Positions 1 to 8,565 of a DNA stretch of 32,848 nucleotides are shown piece after piece (within the stretch, counting starts at the first letter, position 1; every line of letters begins with the position of its first letter). A program made the position numbers and the translations under genes. The DNA comes from Bacteroidaceae bacterium (GTDB lineage: Bacteria; Bacteroidota; Bacteroidia; Bacteroidales; Bacteroidaceae), in NCBI GenBank assembly GCA_024682035.1, contig JAIKZS010000146.1, positions 1 to 32,848 of the forward strand, in the 5' to 3' direction. The notes below the pieces were generated by a model, which saw nothing but the letters and a program-made list of their open reading frames with translations, did no database searches and was not told the origin of the DNA.

Positions 1-241
1 CCTGCGTATGCAGACTCTGACACTGGGTTACTCTCTGCCTAAGAAGGTGGTTAACAAGATCGGTTTCAGCCGTATCCGCTTCTACGCTCAGATGTCTAAC
101 GTATTCACCATCACAAGCTATGAAGGTCTGGATCCTGAAATCAACAGTAACAGTATCAACGGCGACCGTTCAAGAGGTGTTGACTACGGTGGCTACGGTG
201 CACCACGCCAGTATCTGTTCGGTGTGAACGTTGATTTCTAA
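1..241 (+). CDS. SusC/RagA-family TonB-dependent outer-membrane receptor, C-terminal fragment
   Basis: Only the last 79 or so codons are in the window; the frame is open from base 2 and ends in TAA at 239-241. The visible protein has the final beta-strands of a SusC-type barrel: a segment around 'RIRFYAQMSNVFTITSYEGL', then a 'GLDPE' turn and a terminal strand ending in aromatic Phe ('FGVNVDF'). That ending is typical of outer-membrane beta-barrels recognised by the Bam machinery. In this family the barrel imports oligosaccharides or peptides across the outer membrane together with a SusD lipoprotein, and a SusD gene follows within 30 bases. The substrate cannot be read from this fragment. 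The ATG at base 8 in the ORF track is internal and is not a start. Confidence 0.9.
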   Translation, partial: LRMQTLTLGYSLPKKVVNKIGFSRIRFYAQMSNVFTITSYEGLDPEINSNSINGDRSRGVDYGGYGAPRQYLFGVNVDF

Positions 242-269
242 TCAATAGTTGAGTAATGAAATAAAGAAC

Positions 270-2156
270 ATGAAAAACAATTTAAACAACAAGAACAATA
301 TGAAAAAAGCGATATTATATTCAGCGATGGCTCTTGCCACTACACTTGGCATGAGCAGTTGTGGAGATGACTTCCTGCTGATTGATCCCGCTGGTGCTGT
401 GTCAGAAGGTACACTGACCAACGATCAGGGTATTGACTTCGTACTGACAGGTGCTTACGCATCTCTGAACGGTATGATTGGCAGCCCATGGAACAATCCT
501 GGCAACTCTTTGTCAAACATCGTATTCGGCGATGTAGTTGGTGCCGATGCCAACAAGGGTTCAACGGCTGGTGACCAGTCTGACTGGACCATGCTGGAAA
601 CTTACTCATTCACTTCAGCTAACTCATACATCCGCGACAAGTGGGGTGCTATCTATGAGGTAGTTAAGCGTTGCAACAACGTAATATCAATGGTTGGCAA
701 GGGTGGCGATGCTATCAGTAACCCAGACCAAATCATTGGTCAGGCTCAGTTCCTGAAATCTCTGTGGTTGTTTGAAGGTATCCGTATGTACGGTGCTGCT
801 ATTCCTTATGTTTCAGTAGAGGATTACGAGGCTAACGTTGACCCACAGGTATCAAACGTTGATGAGAGTGGTAACTATGTATATATTTGGTCAAATGTAG
901 AGGCTGACTTGAAGGATGCTATCTCTAAGTTGCCAGCTGACTGGACAAGCACTGGTGATTATGGTCGTGCTACTTCTTGGATGGCTAAGGCCCTGCTGGG
1001 TAAGTTGTATCTGTACTGGTCATCTCCTTACAACGGCACTAACGGTACTGCTGATCACTATTCTGATGCAAAGACTCTGTTCAAAGATATCATTGACAAT
1101 GGCGTTGACGCTAAGGGTCAGAAATATACATTAGCTAACACCTATGAGGAACTGTTTGCTGCAGCTACTTCAGACTGGACAGGTGAGTCAATTATCGACT
1201 GCCAGATGACACTGGATGGATCAAACTCTCTGCCTAATGGTGTCCGTTCTAACTACTACATCGGCTTCGTATCTGGTGACATCCCTGGTGGTGGTTGGGG
1301 TTTCTATCAGCCAACTTCTGAATTTGTAAACAGTTACTTGGTTGACGCTGATGGTCTGCCTGCATCTGACTATCAAGATCAACCTGCATTGACACTGACC
1401 AAGTTGGTTGACGAAGGTCTGGAAACTGAGCACACTGATGTTGTAAGTGACCTGGATACTCCTACCGATCCACGTTTGGATGTAAACGTAGCACGTTTCG
1501 GCGTTCCAATGCTTGACTGGGGTTCAACTCCTGATGCTACTTGGATTCGTTCATTTGCTAACGGTGGTCCTTACCTGTCAAAGAAGGCTCAGTCTCGTCG
1601 TTCTGAGCGTGGTACATATTCTTTGACTAACTATCCTATCTCAAGTACTGCTAACTTCCACTACATGCGTCTGGCTGATGTATATCTGATGTATGCTGAG
1701 TGCTGCATCCACGATGGTGACTATACTACCGCTATGGAGTACATCAACAAGGTACGTGCACGTGCAGCTAATGGTTACGTTGCTGCTGAAGATGGCATTA
1801 CTACCAAGGCTTACACTTTGGAAGACAAGGTGAACGGTCAGACTATTACTGGTACAGCTGCTAACTACCGCATCGGTCTGTACAAGTCACTCGACGCATC
1901 TAACGCTATGACAGCTTTGAAACGTGAGCGTCGTGCAGAGTTTGGTATGGAAGGTGCACGCTGGTATGACTTGGCTCGTTGGGGCAACATCGCTGATGAG
2001 TTGAATGCATTCATCAAGTTCGAGATGAGCTCAACCGGTGGTCAGAAGAGCAAGTATGTATTCGGCTATGACAACAAGATGGTTACATTCCCAATTCCTG
2101 AGAGTGAAATCCAGACTGCAGAGGGTCGTTTCGTACAGAACGAGAACTGGAAATAA
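270..2156 (+). CDS. SusD/RagB-family nutrient-binding outer-membrane lipoprotein
   Basis: SusD-like proteins are surface lipoproteins that cap a SusC transporter and bind its glycan or peptide substrate. A lipoprotein signal is clear: MKKAILYSAMAL, a hydrophobic stretch, then the lipobox MSSC followed by GDD. The C-terminal third carries family hallmarks: 'MRLADVYLMYAEC', an asparagine/arginine-rich 'INKVRARA' helix, and 'LKRERRAEFGMEGARWYDLARWG'. Its roughly 620 residues are within the usual range, somewhat long. The ORF track starts at a TTG (249). I prefer ATG 270, with ATG 300 a strong alternative because it begins directly at the classical signal peptide. It directly follows susC and is closed by a hairpin, so this is the end of the transcription unit. 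No glycosidase gene follows, so the substrate is unknown. Confidence 0.93.
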   Translation: MKNNLNNKNNMKKAILYSAMALATTLGMSSCGDDFLLIDPAGAVSEGTLTNDQGIDFVLTGAYASLNGMIGSPWNNPGNSLSNIVFGDVVGADANKGSTAGDQSDWTMLETYSFTSANSYIRDKWGAIYEVVKRCNNVISMVGKGGDAISNPDQIIGQAQFLKSLWLFEGIRMYGAAIPYVSVEDYEANVDPQVSNVDESGNYVYIWSNVEADLKDAISKLPADWTSTGDYGRATSWMAKALLGKLYLYWSSPYNGTNGTADHYSDAKTLFKDIIDNGVDAKGQKYTLANTYEELFAAATSDWTGESIIDCQMTLDGSNSLPNGVRSNYYIGFVSGDIPGGGWGFYQPTSEFVNSYLVDADGLPASDYQDQPALTLTKLVDEGLETEHTDVVSDLDTPTDPRLDVNVARFGVPMLDWGSTPDATWIRSFANGGPYLSKKAQSRRSERGTYSLTNYPISSTANFHYMRLADVYLMYAECCIHDGDYTTAMEYINKVRARAANGYVAAEDGITTKAYTLEDKVNGQTITGTAANYRIGLYKSLDASNAMTALKRERRAEFGMEGARWYDLARWGNIADELNAFIKFEMSSTGGQKSKYVFGYDNKMVTFPIPESEIQTAEGRFVQNENWK

Positions 2157-2190
2157 ACCTATACTTTAGTATAGAATATGATTCAAATAT

Positions 2191-2217
2191 AGGGGTGAAC
2201 CTCTTGGTTCACCCCTT
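2191..2217 (+). terminator. Intrinsic terminator of the susCD unit, possibly bidirectional
   Basis: A perfect 10-bp stem (AGGGGTGAAC pairing with GTTCACCCCT) with a 6-nt loop lies 34 bases after the SusD stop and is followed by TTATTTTATG. Downstream on the other strand lies the end of the asparaginase gene, which is itself followed by T-rich DNA before the same stem, so the hairpin may serve both convergent genes. Confidence 0.8.
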
Positions 2218-2252
2218 ATTTTATGTAAACAAAAAAAATAAAAACGAAAAAA

Positions 2253-3299
2253 TTAGTCCATCGAAATTTCACCAACCAAAGAATGCATCATTGCATTCCT
2301 AACTTCATCGACAGACAAGCCTTGACCAAACAGAAACATTAACTTTGTCAATGCAGCTTCAGTGGTAATATCATAACCGCTCAACACACCTGCCGATTTC
2401 AATTGATAGCCTGTTTCATAACGATCCATATCTACCATACCTGATTTACACTGAGTAACATTTACAATCACCATCCCTCTACTGGTGGCTTCACTCAAGC
2501 AATCCAATAGCCAACCCTTCCTTGGGGCATTACCACTGCCATAAGTTTCTAATACGACTCCCTTAAGACCTTTTATAGATAAGACCGAACGAACCACCAT
2601 TTCCTGAATACCGGGAAAAAGTTTTAAAATGGCCACATCTGTATTCATATCGGTATGTACCTTCAAACCACTATCCTTATGTATATAATGAATAGCATTT
2701 AAGTTATAACGGATGTGAATGCCTACATTAGCCAAGTCAGGATAATTATAGGAGCGGAAAGCATTAAAATCTTCAGCATTAAGTTTTGTAGTTCGATTAC
2801 CACGCATCAATTTATTCTCAAAATACACACAAACCTCCTGAACTATAGGCTGGCCAGAGGTCCCTCGTGTAGCTGCTATTTCCAAACTTGTTAATAAGTT
2901 TTCTTTTCCGTCTGTACGAATAACACCAATAGGTAATTGAGAACCAGTAAGAATAACAGGTTTACACAGACCTTGCAACATAAAGCTCAAGGCTGAAGCG
3001 GTGAATGCCATTGTATCAGTTCCATGCAGCACCACAAAACCAGTATATCTGTCATAGTTTTTATAAATTATGTCCACCAATTTACGCCAAGCCTTGGCAT
3101 CCATATCAGACGAATCCATGGGTTTGTCGAATTGACAACTATCAATATTAAAATTAAACTTTTGAAGTTCGGGGACATGTTTCTTGAGCTGAGCAAAGCT
3201 AAAGTTTTCAAGCGCGCCGGTTACCGGATTCTCAATCATACCAATGGTACCACCAGTATAAACCAGCAAAATAGATGTATTCTCTTTGTCAGACTGCAT
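2253..3299 (-). CDS. ansA: Type I (cytoplasmic) L-asparaginase
   Basis: Hydrolyses L-asparagine to aspartate and ammonia. The N-terminal catalytic threonine motif 'VYTGGTIGM' (about residues 13-21) and the second motif 'VVLHGTDTMAFTASAL' (about residues 92-107) are both intact, as in asparaginases of the AnsA/AnsB fold. The 348-residue length fits the type I enzyme, and there is no signal peptide, so it should act in the cytoplasm. The gene is divergent from the threonine operon and shares a 71-base promoter region with it. The context suggests, but does not prove, that aspartate released here feeds the aspartate-kinase pathway next door. The start ATG follows directly from the predicted leader and no better upstream start exists. 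Confidence 0.93.
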   Translation of the reverse strand: MQSDKENTSILLVYTGGTIGMIENPVTGALENFSFAQLKKHVPELQKFNFNIDSCQFDKPMDSSDMDAKAWRKLVDIIYKNYDRYTGFVVLHGTDTMAFTASALSFMLQGLCKPVILTGSQLPIGVIRTDGKENLLTSLEIAATRGTSGQPIVQEVCVYFENKLMRGNRTTKLNAEDFNAFRSYNYPDLANVGIHIRYNLNAIHYIHKDSGLKVHTDMNTDVAILKLFPGIQEMVVRSVLSIKGLKGVVLETYGSGNAPRKGWLLDCLSEATSRGMVIVNVTQCKSGMVDMDRYETGYQLKSAGVLSGYDITTEAALTKLMFLFGQGLSVDEVRNAMMHSLVGEISMD

Positions 3300-3326
3300 A
3301 ATTGTTAGATTTTAAGTGCGAAAATA

Positions 3327-3346
3327 CAAAATTATTCTTAATTTTG
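3327..3346. promoter_or_regulatory. Overlapping divergent promoters for asparaginase and the thr operon
   Basis: Two perfect Bacteroidetes -7 boxes (TAnnTTTG) lie back to back: TAATTTTG on the minus strand at 3334-3327, reading into asparaginase, and TAATTTTG on the plus strand at 3339-3346, reading into thrA. They are 4 bases apart and form an inverted repeat. The -33 elements (TTG/TTTG) are weak on both sides. Predicted start sites are near 3320 (minus) and 3353 (plus), so polymerase on one promoter would cover the other. Confidence 0.6.
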
Positions 3347-3370
3347 CAGCAAATTTTCAAGAATTAGCAG

Positions 3371-5803
3371 ATGAAGGTATTAAAATTTGGTGGTTCATCC
3401 GTAGGAACCACCGCCGGCATTAAAAATGTCAAACAAATTGTAAACAGCCAGCAAGGGCAAGTAATCGTGGTAGTCTCTGCACTGGGAGGTGTAACAGACC
3501 AACTCATCAACACTGCCAAAATGGCTTCTGAAGGCAACAAAGCATACGAAGTGGAACTTGCCAAGTTGACAAACAGACATTATGACCTTATAAATGACAA
3601 TATAATCACAGGCAACAAACGCAACGAACTATTTATTAAAGTTGATAAGCTTTTGGGTGAACTGCGTGATATTTTTCAAGGCATTTATCTCATTAAAGAT
3701 TTAAGCCAAAAAACGAATGATACCATACTCAGTTATGGCGAACGACTCTCAAGCATTATAGTGGCTGAAGTAACAGGTGCAGAATGGAAAGATTCACGCG
3801 AATTTATAAAGACAGAGCGTAAGCAAGGCAAGCACACCCTAAATGCCGACTTAACCAACGCACTTATCAAGGAACAATTCAGCACTCTTCCTGATTTAAC
3901 ATTGATACCTGGTTTTATATCTACCGACATGAGTACGGGTGAGGTTACCAATTTAGGAAGAGGAGGTAGTGACTATACAGCTGCCATTGTAGCTGCAGCA
4001 TTAAATGCCAGTAGTTTGGAAATTTGGACCGATGTGGATGGATTCATGACGGCCGACCCACGTGTTATACATAGCGCCTATACCATCAACAGCCTTACAT
4101 ATGTAGAGGCTACTGAGCTTTGCAACTTTGGAGCCAAAGTAGTGTATCCACCTACCATCTGGCCGGTTTATCACAAAAATATCCCAATTTTAATTAAGAA
4201 TACTTTTAACCCTGATGCGCAAGGTACTGTTATTCGCCAAGGCACTTCTAATGGAACAGGTAAAGCCATCAAAGGTATCAGTAGCATTGATGACACCTGT
4301 CTTATTACTGTCCAAGGTTTAGGTATGGTAGGTGTAATTGGTGTGAACCGTCGTATATTCAGCACGTTGGCTGAACATGGCATCAGCGTTTTTATGGTTA
4401 GTCAAGCATCAAGTGAAAACTCTACTTCCATTGGTGTTCGAACAGCAGATGCCGTATTAGCATGCGAAGTACTCGACAAAGAATTCAGTAAAGAAATAGA
4501 ACTGGGCGAGATGTTCCCCATGAAAGCAGAATATGGTTTAGCTACCATAGCTATTGTAGGAGAGAACATGAAACATACACCAGGTATAGCGGGTAAACTA
4601 TTTGGAGCATTAGGACGAGGTGGTATCAGCGTTATAGCTTGTGCTCAAGGTGCCAGCGAGACTAATATCTCTTTTGTTGTTAACAAAAAACTATTACGTA
4701 AGTCGCTGAATGTTATTCACGATTCATTCTTCCTTTCCGAGTACCAAGTACTGAACCTTTTCATATGCGGTATTGGTACAGTAGGTCATAGCCTCATCAC
4801 TCAAATTGAAAGTCAGCGAGAAAAGCTCATGCGTGAAAACGGATTGCAACTGAACGTTGTGGGCATAGCTAACAGCAAGAAAGGTTTATTCAATCGTGAA
4901 GGCATTACCCTTAAAGACTATAAAAGCGAACTTTTGGAGAAGGGTAAAGATTGTGATTTAAAAATCTTGCTTGACGAAGTAACCGGAATGAACATCTTCA
5001 ATGCAGTGTTTGTAGATTGCACAGCCAATAGCGGTGTAGCTGCCTTGTACGAAAATTTACTGCAACATAATATATCTGTGGTAGCAGCCAATAAGATAGC
5101 AGCATCCTCACCTTACGAAAACTATATGAAATTAAAGCAAACAGCCCATCAACGTGGAGTAAAGTTTCTTTTTGAAACCAACGTAGGTGCAGGTTTGCCA
5201 ATTATCAATACCATCAACGATCTTATACATAGTGGTGATAAGATCTTAAAAATTGAGGCAGTACTGAGTGGAACACTGAACTACATTTTCAATGCACTAA
5301 GTGCAAAAACCTCTATGAGCAAGGCCATAGCTGAAGCCAAGCAGAAAGGTTTTTCTGAACCAGATCCCCGCATAGACCTTAGTGGTACTGATGTTATAAG
5401 GAAATTAGTCATCTTAGGTCGAGAAGCAGGTTATCGTCTTGACCAAGAAGATGTGGAGAAACATTTGTTCATCCCTAACCAACTAATGGAAGGCTCGTTG
5501 GATGACTTCTGGAAGCATATTCCAGAATTAGATGCTGATTTTGAAGCTCGTCGCCAAAAACTTGAAGAACAGCATAAACGTTGGCGCTTTGTGGCGAGGT
5601 TATCAGAGGGCAAAGCGTCTGTTGGTTTGGAGGAGGTAGCTAATAACCATCCTTTCTATGGTTTGGAAAGCAGTAATAACATCATATTGCTAACTACAGA
5701 GCGCTATCATGAATATCCTATGATGATTCAAGGATATGGTGCTGGTGCCAGTGTTACAGCAGCTGGTGTATTTGCAGATATCATGTCGATTGCAAATGTA
5801 TAA
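3371..5803 (+). CDS. thrA: Bifunctional aspartokinase / homoserine dehydrogenase
   Basis: Catalyses the first step (aspartate to aspartyl phosphate) and third step (aspartate semialdehyde to homoserine) of the threonine/methionine branch. The N-terminal kinase begins 'MKVLKFGGSSVGT', the signature of amino-acid kinases, and spans roughly residues 1-290. ACT regulatory domains occupy about 310-455. The homoserine dehydrogenase part begins near 462 with the nucleotide-binding 'CGIGTVGHS'. It continues with 'FVDCTANSGV', 'VVAANKIAAS' and the substrate region 'EAVLSGTLNYIFN'. Its 810 residues match the fused ThrA/MetL family. It is the first gene of a three-gene operon with the ApgM homologue and thrC. 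The ACT domains imply feedback control, probably by threonine. I see no threonine-rich leader peptide in the very short 5' region. Confidence 0.97.
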   Translation: MKVLKFGGSSVGTTAGIKNVKQIVNSQQGQVIVVVSALGGVTDQLINTAKMASEGNKAYEVELAKLTNRHYDLINDNIITGNKRNELFIKVDKLLGELRDIFQGIYLIKDLSQKTNDTILSYGERLSSIIVAEVTGAEWKDSREFIKTERKQGKHTLNADLTNALIKEQFSTLPDLTLIPGFISTDMSTGEVTNLGRGGSDYTAAIVAAALNASSLEIWTDVDGFMTADPRVIHSAYTINSLTYVEATELCNFGAKVVYPPTIWPVYHKNIPILIKNTFNPDAQGTVIRQGTSNGTGKAIKGISSIDDTCLITVQGLGMVGVIGVNRRIFSTLAEHGISVFMVSQASSENSTSIGVRTADAVLACEVLDKEFSKEIELGEMFPMKAEYGLATIAIVGENMKHTPGIAGKLFGALGRGGISVIACAQGASETNISFVVNKKLLRKSLNVIHDSFFLSEYQVLNLFICGIGTVGHSLITQIESQREKLMRENGLQLNVVGIANSKKGLFNREGITLKDYKSELLEKGKDCDLKILLDEVTGMNIFNAVFVDCTANSGVAALYENLLQHNISVVAANKIAASSPYENYMKLKQTAHQRGVKFLFETNVGAGLPIINTINDLIHSGDKILKIEAVLSGTLNYIFNALSAKTSMSKAIAEAKQKGFSEPDPRIDLSGTDVIRKLVILGREAGYRLDQEDVEKHLFIPNQLMEGSLDDFWKHIPELDADFEARRQKLEEQHKRWRFVARLSEGKASVGLEEVANNHPFYGLESSNNIILLTTERYHEYPMMIQGYGAGASVTAAGVFADIMSIANV

Positions 5804-5856
5804 CCACATTTTGGGCTTACCTTGTAATCTTTCGTACCAATAAAAGAATAATTTAT

Positions 5857-7074
5857 ATGAAGCATATCATACTACTAGGTGACGGCATGGCCGATCATGC
5901 AGTGGAACGACTGGGTGGCAAGACTCTTATGCAATATGCCCATACCCCAGCTATGGACCAACTTGCGAAGATGGGAAGATGTGGCCGACTTCTCACGGTG
6001 CCAGAAGGTTTTAGTCCTGGCTCTGAGGTGGCTAATACCACCATCCTTGGTTACGATATGAACAAGGTATATGAAGGTCGTGGCCCTTTGGAGGCAGCCT
6101 CTATCGGCTATGACATGCAACCATGTGATTTGGCCTTACGCTGCAACATCATCACCCTGGCCGATGGAAAGATAAAGAACCACCACGGCGGACATCTCAC
6201 TACCGAACAAAGTGATGTACTTATTAAATACTTAAACAAGCATTTGGGGAATGAACGAGTGAAGTTTATCACGGGCATTCAGTACCGGCATCTGCTCATT
6301 ATCAAAGATGGCAACAAAGAAGTAGATTGTGCTCCTCCACATGACCATCCCAACGAACCTTGGCAACCTTTATTACCAAAAGCAATGACCCAAAAGAGCG
6401 ATGCTCAAGCGACAGCCAATTTACTTACTGACCTCATCTTAAAATCACAAGAGTTGCTTGTTAAACATCCATTTAACATTGAGCGCCAACAACAAGGCAA
6501 AGATATGGCCAATTCTATTTGGCCTTGGAGCGGAGGCTACCGTCCGCAGATGCAAACCCTCATGGAGATGTATCCACAAATTAAGCGAGGGGATGTCATT
6601 TCTGCCGTTGATCTGATTAGGGGCATTGGAAAATATGCAGGGCTCAATAACATCATTGTCGAAGGAGCTACAGGCATGGCAAATACCAATTACGAAGGTA
6701 AGACCAAAGCTGCTATCGAAGCCTTGAAGCAAGATGACTTTGTTTTCCTACATGTAGAAGCTAGCGATGAAGCTGGTCACGATGGAGACCTTAATTTGAA
6801 ACTACAGACCATCGAAGATTTTGACAAGCGCATTGTAGCACCTATTTATAGCGAGATTAAAAACTGGACAGAACCTGTATGCATAGCCATCTTACCCGAC
6901 CACCCTACCCCCGTAGAGATTCGCACTCATGTGGCAGAACCAGTGCCTTTCCTTATTTGGCATCCTGGCATGAAACCTGACGAAGTTCAGACTTTTAATG
7001 AGGTAAGCTGCGTAAATGGCAGCTACGGCTTGCTGAAGTATCAAGAATTTATGAACGAATTTATGCAAATATGA
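5857..7074 (+). CDS. ApgM-type cofactor-independent phosphoglycerate mutase homologue; probable homoserine kinase
   Basis: Belongs to the alkaline-phosphatase-like, metal-dependent phosphomutase family of the archaeal ApgM type. Visible motifs are 'ILLGDGMAD' at the N-terminus (metal-binding Asp), 'GFSPGSEVANT' near residue 50 with the nucleophilic Ser, 'HVEASDEAGHDGD' near residue 302, and 'ILPDHPTPV' near 347 with the second metal site. It lies between thrA and thrC, overlaps thrC by 4 bases (ATGA), and there is no ThrB-type homoserine kinase in the window. Comparative genomics has long suggested that this branch replaces homoserine kinase in organisms lacking ThrB. I infer that role here; phosphoglycerate mutase activity remains the alternative. 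Confidence 0.85.
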   Translation: MKHIILLGDGMADHAVERLGGKTLMQYAHTPAMDQLAKMGRCGRLLTVPEGFSPGSEVANTTILGYDMNKVYEGRGPLEAASIGYDMQPCDLALRCNIITLADGKIKNHHGGHLTTEQSDVLIKYLNKHLGNERVKFITGIQYRHLLIIKDGNKEVDCAPPHDHPNEPWQPLLPKAMTQKSDAQATANLLTDLILKSQELLVKHPFNIERQQQGKDMANSIWPWSGGYRPQMQTLMEMYPQIKRGDVISAVDLIRGIGKYAGLNNIIVEGATGMANTNYEGKTKAAIEALKQDDFVFLHVEASDEAGHDGDLNLKLQTIEDFDKRIVAPIYSEIKNWTEPVCIAILPDHPTPVEIRTHVAEPVPFLIWHPGMKPDEVQTFNEVSCVNGSYGLLKYQEFMNEFMQI

Positions 7075-8378
7075 AATATTATAGCACTAATCACCAGACT
7101 CCCGATGTTACTCTACAAGAGGCAGTAGTAAAAGGACTTGCTGCCGACAAGGGTTTGTATATGCCAGAGCGCATTCATGCTTTGCCTACCACTTTTTACG
7201 AGCAAATGCCACAAATGAATTTGCAAGAAGTAGCTTTCGAAGTGGCAAAAGCTTTCTTTGGCGAAGACATTCCTGCTGACAAACTGAGGCAGATAGTATT
7301 TGATACCATGAGTTTTGACATCCCTCTGGTGAAGGTAAGCAACAATATTTATTCCTTAGAACTATTTCACGGTCCTACCCTCGCCTTCAAGGATGTGGGT
7401 GCACGTTTTATGGCACGCATGCTGGGCTATTTTGTTGGCAAGCAGCAAAACACAGTTAATGTACTCGTCGCTACATCCGGTGACACCGGTAGTGCTGTAG
7501 CCAACGGTTTCTTAGGAGTAGAAGGCATTCATGTATATGTGCTTTATCCAAAAGGGAAGGTTAGCCTCATCCAGGAGAAGCAGTTTACTACATTGGGAAA
7601 GAACATCACAGCATTAGAAGTTGATGGTACTTTTGATGATTGCCAGCGACTGGTAAAATCAGCATTTATGGATGCTGAGCTGAACGCACACATGAAACTA
7701 ACCAGTGCCAACTCCATCAATGTGGCTCGTTTCCTACCCCAAGCCTTTTATTACTTCTGGGCAATGGCACAATTTGAAAGTAAGAAATATAGCTTAAATA
7801 ATAAGGAAATTGTATGTTGTGTTCCAAGTGGTAACTTTGGCAACATTACTGCAGGCTTATTCGGTAAACGTATGGGCTTACCAATCAAGCGATTCATAGC
7901 TGCTAACAATCAAAATGACATTTTTTACCAGTATCTAAAAACTGGTCAATATAACCCACGGCCAAGCGTCGCAACCATTGCCAATGCCATGGATGTGGGC
8001 GATCCCAGCAACTTTGCCCGTGTACTTGCGCTCTATGACAATAGTCATAAAGCCATTTGCCGAGACATCAAAGGTGCTACATATACTAATGAGGAAATTG
8101 CTGATGAGATTCGACGCGTTTATGAAACCAATGGTTATTTGCTTGACCCTCATGGTGCTTGTGGCCATCGTGCTTTACGTGAAGACTTAGGTCCTAATGA
8201 AACAGGTTTCTTTATAGAGACTGCTCATCCAGCTAAATTCAAGGATACTGTAGAAGGCATCATTGGTAAAGAAATCAACATTCCTCAACGCCTGCAAGAC
8301 TTTATGAAGGGTACGAAGCAAAGCATTGAGATGAGTAGTAGCTTCGAGGACTTAAAAGCGTACTTATTGACAGAGTAA
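7071..8378 (+). CDS. thrC: Threonine synthase
   Basis: Converts O-phosphohomoserine to threonine using pyridoxal phosphate. The PLP lysine lies in 'HGPTLAFKDVGARF' (about residues 98-111), and the phosphate-binding 'VATSGDTGSAVANGF' follows near 137. The N-terminus 'YYSTNHQTPDVTLQEAVVKGLA' is the usual Thr_synth_N domain. At 435 residues it is of normal length for the E. coli-like class. Its ATG overlaps the stop of the preceding gene, so translation is probably coupled. It is the last gene of the operon and faces a convergent minus-strand gene across a repeat-rich gap. Confidence 0.97.
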   Translation: MKYYSTNHQTPDVTLQEAVVKGLAADKGLYMPERIHALPTTFYEQMPQMNLQEVAFEVAKAFFGEDIPADKLRQIVFDTMSFDIPLVKVSNNIYSLELFHGPTLAFKDVGARFMARMLGYFVGKQQNTVNVLVATSGDTGSAVANGFLGVEGIHVYVLYPKGKVSLIQEKQFTTLGKNITALEVDGTFDDCQRLVKSAFMDAELNAHMKLTSANSINVARFLPQAFYYFWAMAQFESKKYSLNNKEIVCCVPSGNFGNITAGLFGKRMGLPIKRFIAANNQNDIFYQYLKTGQYNPRPSVATIANAMDVGDPSNFARVLALYDNSHKAICRDIKGATYTNEEIADEIRRVYETNGYLLDPHGACGHRALREDLGPNETGFFIETAHPAKFKDTVEGIIGKEINIPQRLQDFMKGTKQSIEMSSSFEDLKAYLLTE

Positions 8379-8401
8379 CTTCACTGACTCATTTACATAA
8401 A

Positions 8402-8496
8402 ACAATATAGTATATTGTAGCCTTTAGATATAGTATATCTCCACTCTACGATATAGTATATTAACACCCTACGATATACTATATCGTAGATCTCCT
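8402..8496. repeat. Four AT-rich palindromes in a 23-bp tandem array
   Basis: The core ATATAGTATAT occurs three times and its centre-flipped form ATATACTATAT once. The symmetry centres are at 8410, 8433, 8456 and 8479, exactly 23 bases apart. Each is a perfect odd-length palindrome: 17, 15, 11 and 21 bp in order. Between the cores a second motif, (T)CTACG or a relative, recurs; the last palindrome has CTACG on one side and CGTAG on the other. The array lies in the gap between convergent thrC and the lolA-like gene. Confidence 0.85.
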
Positions 8497-8511
8497 CGCA
8501 ACAATAAAAGT

Positions 8512-8544
8512 CCACACTTTACAACAAAGAATTGTAAAGCGTGG
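8512..8544 (-). terminator. Probable terminator of the aromatic operon (minus strand)
   Basis: Thirteen stem positions with one mismatch (CCAC-A-CTTTACAA against TTGTAAAG-C-GTGG) close a 7-nt loop. Read on the minus strand it lies just after the LolA-like stop and is followed by ACTTTTATTG, so it most likely ends that transcript. Read on the plus strand it has no good T-tract. Confidence 0.65.
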
Positions 8545-8565
8545 TGAATATACTTTCTTGTCAAT

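Noticed and set aside
249-269. TTG start of the SusD-like gene
   Set aside because: TTG starts are rare in this group, and ATG codons at 270 and 300 lead directly into the lipoprotein signal peptide.
3347-3370. Threonine/isoleucine leader peptide for thrA
   Set aside because: Only about 18 bases separate the predicted start site from the thrA ATG, with no room for a leader ORF or terminator.
8402-8496. CRISPR array
   Set aside because: The repeated core is only 11 bp, the period is 23 bp, the linkers share sequence, and there are no cas genes.
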